Below, in pieces: positions 1 through 9,929 of a stretch of DNA of 64,000 nucleotides. The first letter of the stretch is position 1, and each line of letters begins with the position of its first letter. Location of the stretch: the NCBI GenBank assembly GCA_016787485.1, contig JAEUUL010000005.1:69588-133587 (forward strand). The letters are read 5' to 3'. Source of the stretch: Bacteroidota bacterium (GTDB lineage Bacteria; Bacteroidota; Bacteroidia; NS11-12g; UBA955). A program made the position numbers and the translations under genes. Under the pieces are notes generated by a model, which saw nothing but the letters and a program-made list of their open reading frames with translations, had not been told where the DNA came from and ran no database searches.

Positions 1-386
1 GTATGAAAGTGGTTGGAATGGCCATGACACCCCACTCCGGCGATGAAATGGGTCGTACCTATATTCAAAATGCGGCTGAACTGTCCGTGTGGAATGTGGC
101 ATTGGGAAACAAGCAGCCCTCATTAACCGGAGGACTTCGTGTTTATCCCAATCCGGTACAAGGCGAATGCGTACTTGAATTCAATACCATGTCACCTGCC
201 ACTGTAAATCTCCAGGTACTTTCTATCACTGGTGTTCAGGTATTGCCGGAAAGGGTTCTGAACACCAGCGCCGGTGAAAACCAGGTGATCATTCCGCTTT
301 CACAAATACCCGCAGGTATTTATCTGATTACATTGCAATCAACAGACGGCAGCCGCAGGCAACAAAAGGTACTGGTTACCCGCTGA
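1..386 (+). CDS. T9SS-sorted secreted protein, C-terminal fragment
   Basis: This is the 3' end of a gene that begins before the window; about 127 residues are visible. The last ~80 residues form a type IX secretion type-A sorting domain: the YPNP motif (LRVYPNPVQGE), a beta-sandwich-like stretch, the GIYLI turn and a final KVLVTR. Such domains direct a protein through the outer membrane via the Por/T9SS translocon and are then removed or attached to A-LPS. The segment before the domain (HSGDEMGRTYIQNAAELSVWNV) is too short to identify the passenger. It ends 8 bp before the convergent gene at 395. Confidence is high for the sorting domain; the passenger function is unknown. Confidence 0.85.
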   Translation, partial: MKVVGMAMTPHSGDEMGRTYIQNAAELSVWNVALGNKQPSLTGGLRVYPNPVQGECVLEFNTMSPATVNLQVLSITGVQVLPERVLNTSAGENQVIIPLSQIPAGIYLITLQSTDGSRRQQKVLVTR

Positions 387-394
387 GGAACAGT

Positions 395-790
395 TTATCC
401 CTTTTTACCTGCAGGCGCTGAAACCTGGGAGGGTTTTTCGGAAGACTTCTGTGCAGGCTGTTTCTCTTTCAGCTGTAATTGTACCAGTACGATTTTGTCG
501 CCTTTGGGTTCAACGATTTGTCCGGCGGAAGCAAAACCTTCGGCATTGGCTTCTACGATGTAATTGCCACATTCGCTGCCTTCAAACTGAAACGTGCCGT
601 TTGGTGCTACTGCAACCTCAAATACCTGATTGAGGCAAACATTGGTGATTTTCACACGGGCACCGCTTACCGACTTTCCGGATTGTGCGGTTACTTCACC
701 CAGGAAAATCAGGTTGTCATTCCGGATGCCGGCCATGGCTGTACCCATGGAGCAAATTGTCACTGCGAGGGAAAAGAATTTTGTTTTCAT
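395..790 (-). CDS. Secreted carboxypeptidase-regulatory-like domain protein
   Basis: A small exported protein of 131 residues. I start it at the ATG at 790 because MKTKFFSLAVTICSMGTAMAG is a clean signal peptide; the longer open frame begins with a non-ATG codon and an implausible leader. The mature part carries one CarboxypepD_reg-like beta-sandwich (EVTAQSGKSVSGARVKI ... GTFQFEG ... YIVEANAEGF), then a lysine/proline/serine-rich tail (KEKQPAQKSSEKPSQ). Three cysteines lie in the mature part or near it (ICS in the leader, VCLN, SECGN). This fold is common in Bacteroidota surface proteins as a structural module. It has no catalytic residues that I recognise, so the specific role is unknown. 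Confidence 0.7.
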   Translation of the reverse strand: MKTKFFSLAVTICSMGTAMAGIRNDNLIFLGEVTAQSGKSVSGARVKITNVCLNQVFEVAVAPNGTFQFEGSECGNYIVEANAEGFASAGQIVEPKGDKIVLVQLQLKEKQPAQKSSEKPSQVSAPAGKKG

Positions 791-891
791 GCAGCAAAAC
801 AAACAAGCATCAGACCATTGGTAAATCACTGAATCGCCGAATGCAAAGTGTTGACGGACAAAAAGTTGAATTGTCGAGGAATGTCTCTTTT

Positions 892-2928
892 TTACGGATG
901 AACGCCCAGCCAGTCCTGTACCAATTCTACGGCATGATCTGTTGAATTCACAGGTTCAAAGCAGGTTTGGTCTGCACAGACATACACCAGCGTTTGACCG
1001 GATTGGCCTTTTCCTGCCAACAGGGGGATTTCAGCAGTTGAAGCCACAACCAGGCACCAGGATGGTACTTTCGCCCTCAATTGCCTGGCATATTCTGCCG
1101 CATCTGGTCCTGTGCAAACCATCTGCACCAGACCTATGGCTTCTATGCTTGCCAGTCTTGCCCAATTGCTGTACCAGCCGGGGTATTGGGTAACTTGTTG
1201 TCTCACTGCTTTTAATTGTCCGGTAGCTATGCGGTTATAACCTGATTTTCCCAGCAAAACACCCATCTTTTGCAGTGCTATTCCCAATATGCTGTTGGCA
1301 CTGTTTATGACATCATCACTCAAATCTGCCTTGCGGATAATCAGACTCTCCCCGTCTCCGGGGGTAAAATAAAATATTTCAGCATCGGCGTCGTAAAACA
1401 GACGAATGCTGGTTTCAAGCAGTGTATCGGCTTTTTCCAGCCAAATGTAGTCTCCGGTGGTTTCAAACAGATTGAGATACCCTTCAGCCACACAGGCATA
1501 GTCCTCAAGAAAACCATGGGTGTGGGCTTTCCCTTGGCTGTAAATGCGAAAAAGTCTGCCTCCGGCCTGCATATTTGACCATATCCAGTGTCCCAGGTTA
1601 CAGGCATCCTCAAGGTATTGGGGTTTGCGGGTAAAGTCTGCCACTTTTGCCAGTGCGGTCAGCATCAGTCCGTTCCATGCAGCAATGATTTTGAAATCCA
1701 GACCCGGCCGGATTCGTTGGTTCTGTGCCGCTGTCAGTTTTGACTTTATCTCCTTGCAAAGCCGGGTATAGGTCACTGCATCCAGGCCGGTTTTTTCAAG
1801 CAGTTGAAGCGGAGCCAGTGGTTTGTGCAAAATGTTAAAACCGTGTTCCCAGTTGCCATTTTCGGCAATGCCATACAGAATGCGGGCAAACTGCAATTCT
1901 TCTTCTGTGAGTGCATGACTCAGTTCATCGAGGGTAAATACATAAAACCTGCCTTCCATACCTTCTGAGTCCGCATCCAGTGCTGCCATATACCCACCTG
2001 TTTCAGCAAGCAGTTCATTTCTGCAAAACGCCCGTGTTTCTTCAGCCACTTCCAGAAAAAGGGGGGCGCCTGTAATGGCATAAGCCCGGCTGTACAAGGC
2101 AGCCAATTGTGCATTGTCGTACAGCATTTTTTCAAAATGCGGGGCAAACCAATGTCCATCGGTGCTATACCTGCAAAATCCACCCCTCAGATGGTCATAA
2201 ATGCCACCGTTTGCCATTTTCAGCAGGGTGAGTTGGGCAAAATCCAGTGCTGCAGGGTTACCGCAGGTTTGATATTCATCCAGCACATACTCCAGAATGT
2301 TTGGCATGGGAAACTTCGGAGCCCGGTTTTGGCCGCCTTCCTCCCAGTCGAACTGCTTTTCCATGGTTTCAAACAAACCAGCCAGAGTGGCGCGCGTAAA
2401 TGTATCCGACGGTAGGGTTTCCACCAGATTCATCTGCCGCAGTCCGTGTTGCATTTGTGTTGCATAGTCCAGTAGTTTGGCCCGGTCGGTTTCATACAAG
2501 GTCTGGATTTGTAGCAAAATATCCTTCCATTTTTCCCTGGGGAAATAGGTGCCGGCATAAACCGGGCGTCCATCGGGCAGGCAAATGGCATTCAGTGGCC
2601 AGCCACCGCGACCGGTCATGAGCTGGCAGGCATCCATATACACCATATCCACGTCGGGCCTTTCCTCGCGGTCTACTTTGATGTTGATATAATGCCGGTT
2701 CATGACGTCGGCTGTGGATGGGTCTTCGAAACACTCATGCGCCATCACGTGGCACCAATGGCAGGCAGAGTAGCCCACACTCACAATTACCAGTTTGTCC
2801 GTGTTTTTGGCTGTGGACCACGCTTCGTCTTCCCATGGATACCAGTCCACCGGATTATGTGCATGCTGCATGAGGTAAGGACTGGTCGAATGGATGAGTC
2901 TGTTGGTGAATTCGGGATTTGTGGTCAC
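892..2928 (-). CDS. Thioredoxin-fold DUF255 protein (YyaL family)
   Basis: A 678-residue homologue of the YyaL/SPATA20 family. The N-terminal ~165 residues are the DUF255 thioredoxin-like domain, with the family signature SACHWCHVM giving a CxxC pair at about Cys56 and Cys59, followed by KVDREERPDVD and GGWPLNAICLPDG. The remaining ~500 residues resemble the alpha/alpha-barrel fold of N-acylglucosamine 2-epimerase-like proteins (GGFCRYSTDGHWFAPHFEKMLYDN). Length is typical for the family. The biochemical role is not settled; a redox or sugar-linked function is inferred from the folds. It is transcribed divergently from the small secreted protein at 2957, only 28 bp apart. Confidence 0.92.
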   Translation of the reverse strand: MTTNPEFTNRLIHSTSPYLMQHAHNPVDWYPWEDEAWSTAKNTDKLVIVSVGYSACHWCHVMAHECFEDPSTADVMNRHYINIKVDREERPDVDMVYMDACQLMTGRGGWPLNAICLPDGRPVYAGTYFPREKWKDILLQIQTLYETDRAKLLDYATQMQHGLRQMNLVETLPSDTFTRATLAGLFETMEKQFDWEEGGQNRAPKFPMPNILEYVLDEYQTCGNPAALDFAQLTLLKMANGGIYDHLRGGFCRYSTDGHWFAPHFEKMLYDNAQLAALYSRAYAITGAPLFLEVAEETRAFCRNELLAETGGYMAALDADSEGMEGRFYVFTLDELSHALTEEELQFARILYGIAENGNWEHGFNILHKPLAPLQLLEKTGLDAVTYTRLCKEIKSKLTAAQNQRIRPGLDFKIIAAWNGLMLTALAKVADFTRKPQYLEDACNLGHWIWSNMQAGGRLFRIYSQGKAHTHGFLEDYACVAEGYLNLFETTGDYIWLEKADTLLETSIRLFYDADAEIFYFTPGDGESLIIRKADLSDDVINSANSILGIALQKMGVLLGKSGYNRIATGQLKAVRQQVTQYPGWYSNWARLASIEAIGLVQMVCTGPDAAEYARQLRAKVPSWCLVVASTAEIPLLAGKGQSGQTLVYVCADQTCFEPVNSTDHAVELVQDWLGVHP

Positions 2929-2956
2929 AATAAAAGGCTGTTAATTTGAACAACTG

Positions 2957-3472
2957 ATGGGCAAAGTTCGTTTGTGTCTTTTGAGTTTTCTCTTTTTTGC
3001 ATGGGTTTCTCCCATCTTCGGACAAACAGATACTTTTCCACGGCAAGGATTCAGGCTGCCTTCTGATGCTGCCGACACAATCTGGTCAGCACTTACAAAT
3101 AAAAAAACCACAACACTGAAGGCTTTTACTGTATCAGAAGACGTATTTAAAGCAGAAGTCCGCAGGCGGGGAGATACGATAACTCCAGACCAGATTGTGC
3201 ACGGGCAATGGCTCGCTTATGCTTACAAGGTGGACAAAGGGTTTTCAAAGACCAGAAAAGTCCTGAAAAAGAAAAAAGTAAACCTTAAAAAAAGCTTGAG
3301 GGATACCGTACTGACTTATTCCAATCCGGAAATGCCATATAACCGCAGAATGGAAATGTACTTTACCAGAGGGAAAAAAACCGGGGTTATCCGTTTTGAA
3401 TTGTGGCGTGTGGCCGACCTGTGGTACCTGATGGGGAAGATGGAATACCGGGAAGAGAACGGGAAAATTTAA
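2957..3472 (+). CDS. Hypothetical secreted protein
   Basis: A 171-residue protein that I do not recognise. The first ~23 residues (MGKVRLCLLSFLFFAWVSPIFGQ) are a signal peptide, so the product is probably periplasmic. The mature protein is rich in lysine/arginine, with KKKKVNLKKSL near the middle and several aromatic residues toward the end (FELWRVADLWYLMGKMEY), resembling a small lipocalin- or NTF2-like single domain, which is only a guess. It diverges from the YyaL-type gene and its stop codon overlaps that of pyrD on the other strand by 4 bp. No paralogue is present in the window. Confidence 0.65.
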   Translation: MGKVRLCLLSFLFFAWVSPIFGQTDTFPRQGFRLPSDAADTIWSALTNKKTTTLKAFTVSEDVFKAEVRRRGDTITPDQIVHGQWLAYAYKVDKGFSKTRKVLKKKKVNLKKSLRDTVLTYSNPEMPYNRRMEMYFTRGKKTGVIRFELWRVADLWYLMGKMEYREENGKI

Positions 3473-4479
3473 TCCAGCAGATCTTTCACTATCCAGGGTC
3501 CCTGATAGATAAACCCTGTATAAATCTGAACAAGTTGTGCTCCGTCCTGCTGTTTTTTGCGCCGGTCTTCCGCCGTGAAGACACCTCCTACACCCACCAA
3601 GGGGTATTGGTCGCCTAAATGCTGTCTCAGATAACGCAGTACTTCATTGCTGCGGTCGAAAACGGGTTTCCCACTCAGCCCGCCGGCGCCTATGGTTTCC
3701 AGTTCCGTCTTACGGGTTTTCAGTCCATCTCTGCTTATGGTGGTATTGGTGGCTATGAGTCCTTCAATATGATGCTGTTTTACGGTTTCTATGATTTCAT
3801 CCAGTCCTTCCTGTGCCAGATCCGGGGCGATTTTCAGCAGGATGGGTTTTTGAACCTCATACCGGTTGCGCATGTCATGCAGGGTGTCAAACAAATTGCC
3901 CAGAAATGCCTTGTCCTGCAGTTCGCGCAACCCCGGTGTATTCGGGCTGCTCACATTCACCACAAGATAATCCACCCAGGGGTATAATTTTTCAAAACAG
4001 TGCAGATAATCGTCGATAGCCTGCTCATTGGGTGTGACCTTGTTCTTTCCGATATTGCCACCGACAATCAGTCCTTTGGGTCTTTTTTTCAACCGTTCCA
4101 CCATGGCATCCACTCCTTCATTGTTGAATCCCATGCGGTTGATCAATGCCAGATCCGGCTTTAAACGGAACAATCTCGGTTTGGGGTTTCCATCCTGAGG
4201 TTTAGGAGTAACCGTACCCACTTCTACATGCCCGAATCCCAGTGCTTTCAGCAAACGGAGCCAACGCGCATTTTTATCGAACCCGGCTGCCAGTCCCACC
4301 GCATTTGGAAATGAAATCCCCAGGAATTCCACGGGATGTGCATTTTTGGGTTTGAAACTGCTGTGAAGCCAGGAGTTCAGTCCCGGAATTTTCAACGCAA
4401 TGTTGAGCAAATCCATTGCCAGGTAGTGGGCTTTTTCCGGAGAAAACAGGAAGAAGATAAATCGGATGGCTTTGTACAA
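3469..4479 (-). CDS. pyrD: Dihydroorotate dehydrogenase (quinone), class 2
   Basis: Class 2 dihydroorotate dehydrogenase, the membrane-peripheral FMN enzyme that oxidises dihydroorotate to orotate with a quinone acceptor in pyrimidine synthesis. Visible family features: the N-terminal amphipathic helix typical of class 2 (MYKAIRFIFFLFSPEKAHYLAMDLL), the FMN/substrate loops VGLAAGFDKNARW, LINRMGFNNEGVDAM and VNVSSPNTPGLRELQ (with the catalytic serine region), IATNTTISRDGL, and GAGGLSGKP. At 336 residues it has the normal length. It is the last gene before a convergent overlap with the secreted protein at 2957. purH lies 91 bp upstream on the same strand, so a nucleotide-synthesis pair is possible. 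Confidence 0.97.
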   Translation of the reverse strand: MYKAIRFIFFLFSPEKAHYLAMDLLNIALKIPGLNSWLHSSFKPKNAHPVEFLGISFPNAVGLAAGFDKNARWLRLLKALGFGHVEVGTVTPKPQDGNPKPRLFRLKPDLALINRMGFNNEGVDAMVERLKKRPKGLIVGGNIGKNKVTPNEQAIDDYLHCFEKLYPWVDYLVVNVSSPNTPGLRELQDKAFLGNLFDTLHDMRNRYEVQKPILLKIAPDLAQEGLDEIIETVKQHHIEGLIATNTTISRDGLKTRKTELETIGAGGLSGKPVFDRSNEVLRYLRQHLGDQYPLVGVGGVFTAEDRRKKQQDGAQLVQIYTGFIYQGPWIVKDLLD

Positions 4480-4570
4480 GGGAGTCTGGGTTTTGGGTTA
4501 ATTATCGGGTTTGGGATTAAGCATTGCAGCCATGATTCCCTGCAGTCAATCCGTATTTTTTCTGATTATT

Positions 4571-6067
4571 TTAGTGTTTAAAATGCCTTATCCCTGTCAT
4601 TACCATTGCGAGCCCATTTTCGTTGCAGTAGTCAATGCTGGCCTGATCTTTAATACTGCCCCCGGGCTGAACGACCGCACGTATACCTGCTTTGTCGGCA
4701 ATTTCCACACAGTCTGGAAACGGGAAGAATGCATCTGATGCCATGACCGCACCTTCAAGGTCGAAACCAAAACGGTTGGCTTTTTCTATGGCCTGGTTCA
4801 ATGCATCTACGCGACTGGTCTGACCCGTGCCGCTGGCAAGCAGTTGGTTGTTTTTTGCCAGTACGATGGTGTTGCTCTTGGTATGTTTTACCAGTTTCAG
4901 GGCAAATTCCAGGTCACTGAGTTGTCCGGCTGTGGGAAGCGTTGTGGTAACCGGATTCATATCTGCAGACTGTTCCAGTGCGCTGTCGCGATCCTGCACC
5001 AGTTCTCCGTTCAGCACGGAACGTGTAAGGGTTTGCCGGAATGGGGCATTGTGGGTTTGCAGGATGATGCGGTTCTTTTTGGCTTCCAGCAATTCCAGTG
5101 CTTCGGGAGAATATCCGGGTGCCAGAAGAACTTCAAAAAAGAGATCATCAATTTTGCGGGCTGTTTCCAGGTCTACGCTGTGGTTTGTGGCCAGTATACC
5201 CCCGAATGCACTCACCGGGTCGCAGGCCAGTGCATCCGTCCATGCCTGCAGCACTGTGGGCCGGGTGGCGACACCGCAAGCGTTGTTGTGTTTTACAATG
5301 ACAAATGTTGCACCATTTTCAGGGTTGAAATCGCGCAGCAGACACAGGGAACTGTCTACATCCAGCAGGTTATTGTAGCTTAGCTCTTTACCCTGCAGTT
5401 TGGTGAAAACGGCTTCCAGATTGCCCCTGAATTCTGCTTTCTGGTGCGGATTTTCTCCATAGCGCAGCGGGTAACTTTTCACTCCGTTGAACCAGTCAGC
5501 AATCTGACGGTCGTATTCGCCGGTGGTGGCAAAAGCCCTGGCTGCCAGATTGCGCCGAACCGCGGCAGAAATTTGCCCGTTACCGGTTTGGTATTGCTCC
5601 AGAAAGTAGCTGTAGTCTGATTTGTTGGCGACAATGCAGGTATGGGCGAAGTTCTTCGCTGCCGCACGAATCAGGCTTACACCGCCTATGTCTATTTTTT
5701 CAATGATATCCTGTTCAGTGCCTCCTGCTGCCACGGTTTCGGCAAAAGGATAGAGGTCTACTATGACCAGGTCATACAGTGGGATTTCATATTGCGCCAG
5801 TTCTGCCAGGTCTTGTGCATTTTCCCGGCGGGCCAGAATTCCTCCAAATACTTTTGGATGCAGGGTCTTTACCCTGCCGCCAAGGATACTGGGGTATCCG
5901 GTTACGTCTTCCACAGCGACACAGGGAATGCCCAAATCCTCAATGAATTTGCGGGTTCCTCCTGTGCTATACAGGGTTACACCATTCTTGTGGAGTGCTT
6001 GAATCAGGGGTTCCAGTCCATCTTTGTAAAAGACAGAAACGAGGGCAGATTTCAGGGTCGTATTCAC
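4571..6067 (-). CDS. purH: Bifunctional AICAR formyltransferase/IMP cyclohydrolase
   Basis: Catalyses the last two steps of de novo purine synthesis: formylation of AICAR and ring closure to IMP. The N-terminal ~200 residues are the MGS-like cyclohydrolase domain (LYSTGGTRKFIEDLG, GGRVKTLHPKVFGGIL). The rest is the transformylase domain (LRYGENPHQKAEF, IVKHNNACGVA with the catalytic Lys-His pair, QTSRVDAL, SDAFFPFPD, and the usual C-terminus GIRHFKH). The start codon is GTG at 6067; only 4 bp separate it from a TACCTTTG promoter box, so the transcript is probably nearly leaderless. At 498 residues it is somewhat shorter than the E. coli enzyme but in the family range. Confidence 0.97.
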   Translation of the reverse strand: MNTTLKSALVSVFYKDGLEPLIQALHKNGVTLYSTGGTRKFIEDLGIPCVAVEDVTGYPSILGGRVKTLHPKVFGGILARRENAQDLAELAQYEIPLYDLVIVDLYPFAETVAAGGTEQDIIEKIDIGGVSLIRAAAKNFAHTCIVANKSDYSYFLEQYQTGNGQISAAVRRNLAARAFATTGEYDRQIADWFNGVKSYPLRYGENPHQKAEFRGNLEAVFTKLQGKELSYNNLLDVDSSLCLLRDFNPENGATFVIVKHNNACGVATRPTVLQAWTDALACDPVSAFGGILATNHSVDLETARKIDDLFFEVLLAPGYSPEALELLEAKKNRIILQTHNAPFRQTLTRSVLNGELVQDRDSALEQSADMNPVTTTLPTAGQLSDLEFALKLVKHTKSNTIVLAKNNQLLASGTGQTSRVDALNQAIEKANRFGFDLEGAVMASDAFFPFPDCVEIADKAGIRAVVQPGGSIKDQASIDYCNENGLAMVMTGIRHFKH

Positions 6068-6071
6068 AGGG

Positions 6072-6079
6072 CAAAGGTA
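6072..6079 (-). promoter_or_regulatory. Predicted -7 box of purH
   Basis: The minus strand reads TACCTTTG, a full match to the Bacteroidota -7 consensus TAnnTTTG, ending 4 bp before the purH GTG codon. A good -33 TTTG is not evident at the usual distance, so the call rests on the -7 box and its position. Confidence 0.5.
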
Positions 6080-6122
6080 GACCCGACCTGTATGTCCGAA
6101 GCCCCGCTGTGAGGAAAGGTTT

Positions 6123-6320
6123 TTACAATTTGTTCACAACGTTCACATTGTTGGCAATGGCAGTATTTCCCTTCACATGTCTTGGACTATAGGGACAATG
6201 CCGGCAACCGCTGCCGCAGCAGAAACCACGCTTGCGCAGATAGGATTCAGTCCATACCCGGAAACCGTGTTCCAGGTAAAAATCGGCTTCATCCGCTGTT
6301 TCTTTCTTTGGGTCTTCCAT
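6123..6320 (-). CDS. DUF5522 cysteine-rich small protein
   Basis: A 65-residue protein from the ATG at 6320; the longer frame adds eight residues before the conserved MEDPKKE start. The hallmark is the cluster GFCCGSGCRHCPY, preceded by DFYLEHGFRVWTESYLRKRG, which matches the DUF5522 family found mainly in Bacteroidota. Four cysteines and one histidine packed in eight residues suggest a metal site (zinc or Fe-S), but no function is established that I know of. It lies between secA and purH on the same strand, 79 bp after secA. Confidence 0.8.
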   Translation of the reverse strand: MEDPKKETADEADFYLEHGFRVWTESYLRKRGFCCGSGCRHCPYSPRHVKGNTAIANNVNVVNKL

Positions 6321-6399
6321 CGTGTGAAGCATTCTGCATAGCACGGATTAACGCATAACCAGCCGGTGGAATCCCCACGTCACTTCAGATTATCTGCAA

Positions 6400-9300
6400 T
6401 CAACCTTCCTGCCCATGGCAGTTTTTGAATTTCTTGCCACTTCCGCAGGGACATGGATCATTGCGGCCCACTTTCACCTCGCTGCGAATGGGAGCCTGCG
6501 GAATACGTTCAAGTTCCTCCGGCATAGGCGGTCTTTCCATGCCGCCAGCCATTACCGGGCCACCACTGATGTCTTCCCTGCCCGCTTTTACACGGTTGTT
6601 TTCCTTGCGCGGTGCCGGTTTGCGGGCTTCTTCCACCGAATCACCGGTATCTATGCCACTGCGGAACAGGAGTCCCAGAACACGTGTATGAAGCCGGTTC
6701 AGCATCTGGCCAAACATCTCAAAACTCTCAATCTTGTAAATGAGCAGCGGGTCTTTTTGCTCATACTGGGCGTTACCGGTGCTTTGCTTCAGTTCGTCCA
6801 GTTCGCGGAGATGTTCTTTCCACTCATCATCAATGACCTGCAGGGTGGTGTTTTTCTCCAGTTCATGAATCATTTCACGGCAATCGGTCTGAAGTGCTTT
6901 TTCCATGTTCACCATCAACTGGAAAGAGTGAATGCCATCGGTAAACGGCACCACCACATTTTCTATTTTATCCCCTTGCTCGGTGCGGATCTGGCGGAAC
7001 ACCGGCATGGCCTGCTGAGCCATTTTTTCACATTTGTCTGTATAACGTGCCTGCAACTCGTCAAACAAGGCATCGGCCAGTTTGTCTTCATTGGTTTTGG
7101 CAAACGTATCTGCATTGAAGGGGAGGGGTGCTGCCAGTGTACGCAGCACTTCCAGTTCCAGTTCCTCGTAGGAGTTGGTGTCTTTGCAGCGGGCTACCGT
7201 TTCTGAACACCAGTTGAACAGCATATTGCGCAGGTCTATACTCAGCCTGTCTCCATAAAGTGCATTGCGGCGTGTGGTATAAATGTTCGTACGCTGTTTG
7301 TTCATCACATCATCATACTCCAGCAGGCGTTTGCGTATGCCAAAGTTGTTCTGCTCCATCCGTTTCTGGTTGCGTTCAATGGTTTTGGACATCCAGCTGT
7401 GCTCAATCACATCCCCTTCCTTATAACCAAAGCGATCCATGAATTTGCTCACCTTTTCTGAACCAAAAATCCGCATCAGGTCGTCTTCCAGACTTACAAA
7501 GAACCGGCTGGTACCCGGGTCTCCCTGACGTCCTGCACGACCTCGCAACTGACGATCTACCCGGCGGCTGTCGTGGCGTTCTGTACCAATAATGGCCAAA
7601 CCACCGGCAGCTTTAACTTCGTCACCAATCTTAATGTCTGTACCACGTCCTGCCATGTTCGTGGCAATGGTCACGGCTCCGGGCTTACCTGCTTCGGCTA
7701 CGATTTCAGCCTCACGCTGGTGTTGTTTAGCATTCAGTACGTTGTGTTTGATGCCACGCAGTTTCAGCATACGGCTCAGCAACTCACTCACCTCTACACT
7801 TGTGGTACCTACCAGTGTGGGTCGGCCCTCGCTGCTGAGTTTTACGATTTCATCAATTGCCGCATTGTATTTTTCACGCTTGGTTTTGTACACCAGATCT
7901 TCCAGGTCTTTGCGAACGGCCGGTTTATTGGTGGGTATAACCATTACGCCCAGCTTGTATATGTCCCACAATTCCTGAGCTTCCGTTTCGGCAGTACCTG
8001 TCATACCGCAGAGCTTGTGGTACATTCGGAAATAGTTTTGCAGGGTAATGGTGGCGTAGGTTTGGGTCGCGGCTTCTACGTTTACATTTTCTTTGGCTTC
8101 AATCGCCTGGTGCAATCCGTCACTATAACGGCGCCCATCCAGCACACGGCCGGTTTGCTCATCTACAATCTTTACTTTGTTGTCCTGCACAATGTATTCC
8201 ACGTCGCGTTCGAACATGGTATACGCCTTCAGCAGTTGCTGCACACTGTGGATACGTTCACTCTTAATGGCGAAGTCACGCATGAGTTCGTCTTTTCGCT
8301 GCAGTTTTTCCTCTTCAGTTGCAGCCGTACGTTCAATATCAGCCATTACCGAACCCACGTCGGGCAGCACAAAGAAGTGCGGGTCTTCCCCAGCACCGGT
8401 AATGAGTTCAATGCCCCTTTCAGTAAGATCTACACTGTTTGTTTTTTCTTCTATGGTAAAGTACAGGGGCTCATCGGCTTTGGGCATTTCTTTTTGCTGA
8501 TCCTGCAGGTAGTGGTTTTCTACCTTGGTGAGGATGCTGCGGTTGCCCGATTCGCCCAGAAGTTTGATAACCGCTTTGTTTTTCGGCATACCTCGGTGGG
8601 CGCGCAACAATGCAAGTCCGCCTTCCCCTTCTTTATGGCCGGTGTTGCCTTCAGCAAGTAACTTTTTGGCGTCGTTCAGCGCTGTATTTACATATTTTTT
8701 CTGTGCCTCCACCAATTTCTGAATCCGTGGTTTCAGGAATACAAATTGCTGGTCGTCGCCCTGCGGTGTGGGTCCGCTTATGATGAGGGGAGTCCGGGCA
8801 TCGTCTATCAATACGCTGTCCACCTCATCCACCATGGCAAAATGATGTTTGCGCTGCACCTGTTCTTCAGGTGTGTGTGCCATATTGTCACGCAGATAGT
8901 CAAAGCCAAATTCATTGTTTGTACCATAGGTAATATCCGCCAGATAGGCCTTGCGGCGATCTTCACTGTTTGGCTGATGGTATTCCAGACAGTCAACAGT
9001 AAGTCCCAGGAAATTGAAAAGGGGACCGTTCCATTCACAGTCACGGCGGGCCAGGTAATCATTCACTGTTACGATGTGCACGCCGCGTTTGCCCAGAGCA
9101 TTGAGGTAGGCCGGGAGTGTACTCACCAGGGTTTTACCCTCACCGGTTGCCATCTCGGCGATTTTACCGCGATGCAGTGCTATACCTCCAATGAGTTGTA
9201 CATCGTAGTGCACCATATTCCAGCGGATATGACCGCCGGCAGCCGACCATTCATTGGCATAAACAGCCTTGTCACCCTGTATCTTCACATTCGGTTTGGA

Positions 9301-9738
9301 CACGGCCAGTGTGCGGTCCAGATCGGTGGCACTCACTTCCAGGTAGGCGTTTTCGCTGAATCTGCGGGCAGCATCTTTAACCACGGCAAAGGCGTCAGGC
9401 AGAATTTCAGCCAATACTTCTTCCAGTTTTTTGTCTCTGGCCTTTTCCAGTTCATCCAACTGGTGGAAAATACCATCTCTGGCATCGGTTTCAGTTTCGG
9501 GGGTGGAATCCAGCCGTGCCCTGGCTTCGGTGATTTCCTCGTCTATCTGGGTGAGGTAGGCGTTTATGCGTTGTATCAGTTCCTGTGTTTGTCCGCGCAA
9601 TTCATCGTGCGACAGGGATTGCAGTTCAGCGAAGCGCTGGTTGATGGCATCCACAATGGGGGCCATCTCTTTCAGGTCCTTGTCGGCTTTGTTGCCGCCC
9701 AGTACCTTGCTTACACCAGCAATTATTTTAGCTATCAT
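6400..9738 (-). CDS. secA: Preprotein translocase ATPase SecA
   Basis: Motor of the general secretory pathway, driving unfolded preproteins through SecYEG. The 1,112-residue length is usual for Bacteroidota and longer than the ~900-residue E. coli protein. Visible elements: Walker A MATGEGKT at about 196-203, the DEAD-like box region [19 protein letters not shown], the preprotein cross-linking domain, motif [13 protein letters not shown] in the second nucleotide-binding domain, the [16 protein letters not shown] motif, and the C-terminal zinc/SecB-binding site [14 protein letters not shown]. It is preceded by a convincing promoter (9751-9780). All five T9SS cargo proteins and the other exported proteins of this window depend on Sec for inner-membrane passage. 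Confidence 0.98.
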   Translation of the reverse strand: MIAKIIAGVSKVLGGNKADKDLKEMAPIVDAINQRFAELQSLSHDELRGQTQELIQRINAYLTQIDEEITEARARLDSTPETETDARDGIFHQLDELEKARDKKLEEVLAEILPDAFAVVKDAARRFSENAYLEVSATDLDRTLAVSKPNVKIQGDKAVYANEWSAAGGHIRWNMVHYDVQLIGGIALHRGKIAEMATGEGKTLVSTLPAYLNALGKRGVHIVTVNDYLARRDCEWNGPLFNFLGLTVDCLEYHQPNSEDRRKAYLADITYGTNNEFGFDYLRDNMAHTPEEQVQRKHHFAMVDEVDSVLIDDARTPLIISGPTPQGDDQQFVFLKPRIQKLVEAQKKYVNTALNDAKKLLAEGNTGHKEGEGGLALLRAHRGMPKNKAVIKLLGESGNRSILTKVENHYLQDQQKEMPKADEPLYFTIEEKTNSVDLTERGIELITGAGEDPHFFVLPDVGSVMADIERTAATEEEKLQRKDELMRDFAIKSERIHSVQQLLKAYTMFERDVEYIVQDNKVKIVDEQTGRVLDGRRYSDGLHQAIEAKENVNVEAATQTYATITLQNYFRMYHKLCGMTGTAETEAQELWDIYKLGVMVIPTNKPAVRKDLEDLVYKTKREKYNAAIDEIVKLSSEGRPTLVGTTSVEVSELLSRMLKLRGIKHNVLNAKQHQREAEIVAEAGKPGAVTIATNMAGRGTDIKIGDEVKAAGGLAIIGTERHDSRRVDRQLRGRAGRQGDPGTSRFFVSLEDDLMRIFGSEKVSKFMDRFGYKEGDVIEHSWMSKTIERNQKRMEQNNFGIRKRLLEYDDVMNKQRTNIYTTRRNALYGDRLSIDLRNMLFNWCSETVARCKDTNSYEELELEVLRTLAAPLPFNADTFAKTNEDKLADALFDELQARYTDKCEKMAQQAMPVFRQIRTEQGDKIENVVVPFTDGIHSFQLMVNMEKALQTDCREMIHELEKNTTLQVIDDEWKEHLRELDELKQSTGNAQYEQKDPLLIYKIESFEMFGQMLNRLHTRVLGLLFRSGIDTGDSVEEARKPAPRKENNRVKAGREDISGGPVMAGGMERPPMPEELERIPQAPIRSEVKVGRNDPCPCGSGKKFKNCHGQEG

Positions 9739-9750
9739 AAATCAGGGTTG

Positions 9751-9780
9751 CGAAATTAGGCTTTCAATAGGCACGCCAAA
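9751..9780 (-). promoter_or_regulatory. Predicted secA promoter
   Basis: On the minus strand TTTG (9780-9777) is followed after 18 bp by TAATTTCG (9758-9751), close to the Bacteroidota -33/-7 pair TTTG and TAnnTTTG (one mismatch). The -7 box ends 12 bp before the secA ATG. Confidence 0.55.
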
Positions 9781-9929
9781 AGTGCAAAAACCGAAAAAAG
9801 CAGACATTTTGGCTGAAGTATGGGGATTTTAGGCATGTTTTGCCCGGGTATCGTCAGATCCGTTGTTTTTGATCCTGGATAGTTTTGTCCGGTGGCCTGA
9901 ATAATTTGGGTTATCAGGCATTCCGGATT

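Noticed and set aside
7573-8661. Long plus-strand frames across secA (also 6415-7206 and 8746-9759)
   Set aside because: All lie opposite the conserved secA coding sequence and translate to Phe/His/Gly-rich strings typical of antisense frames.
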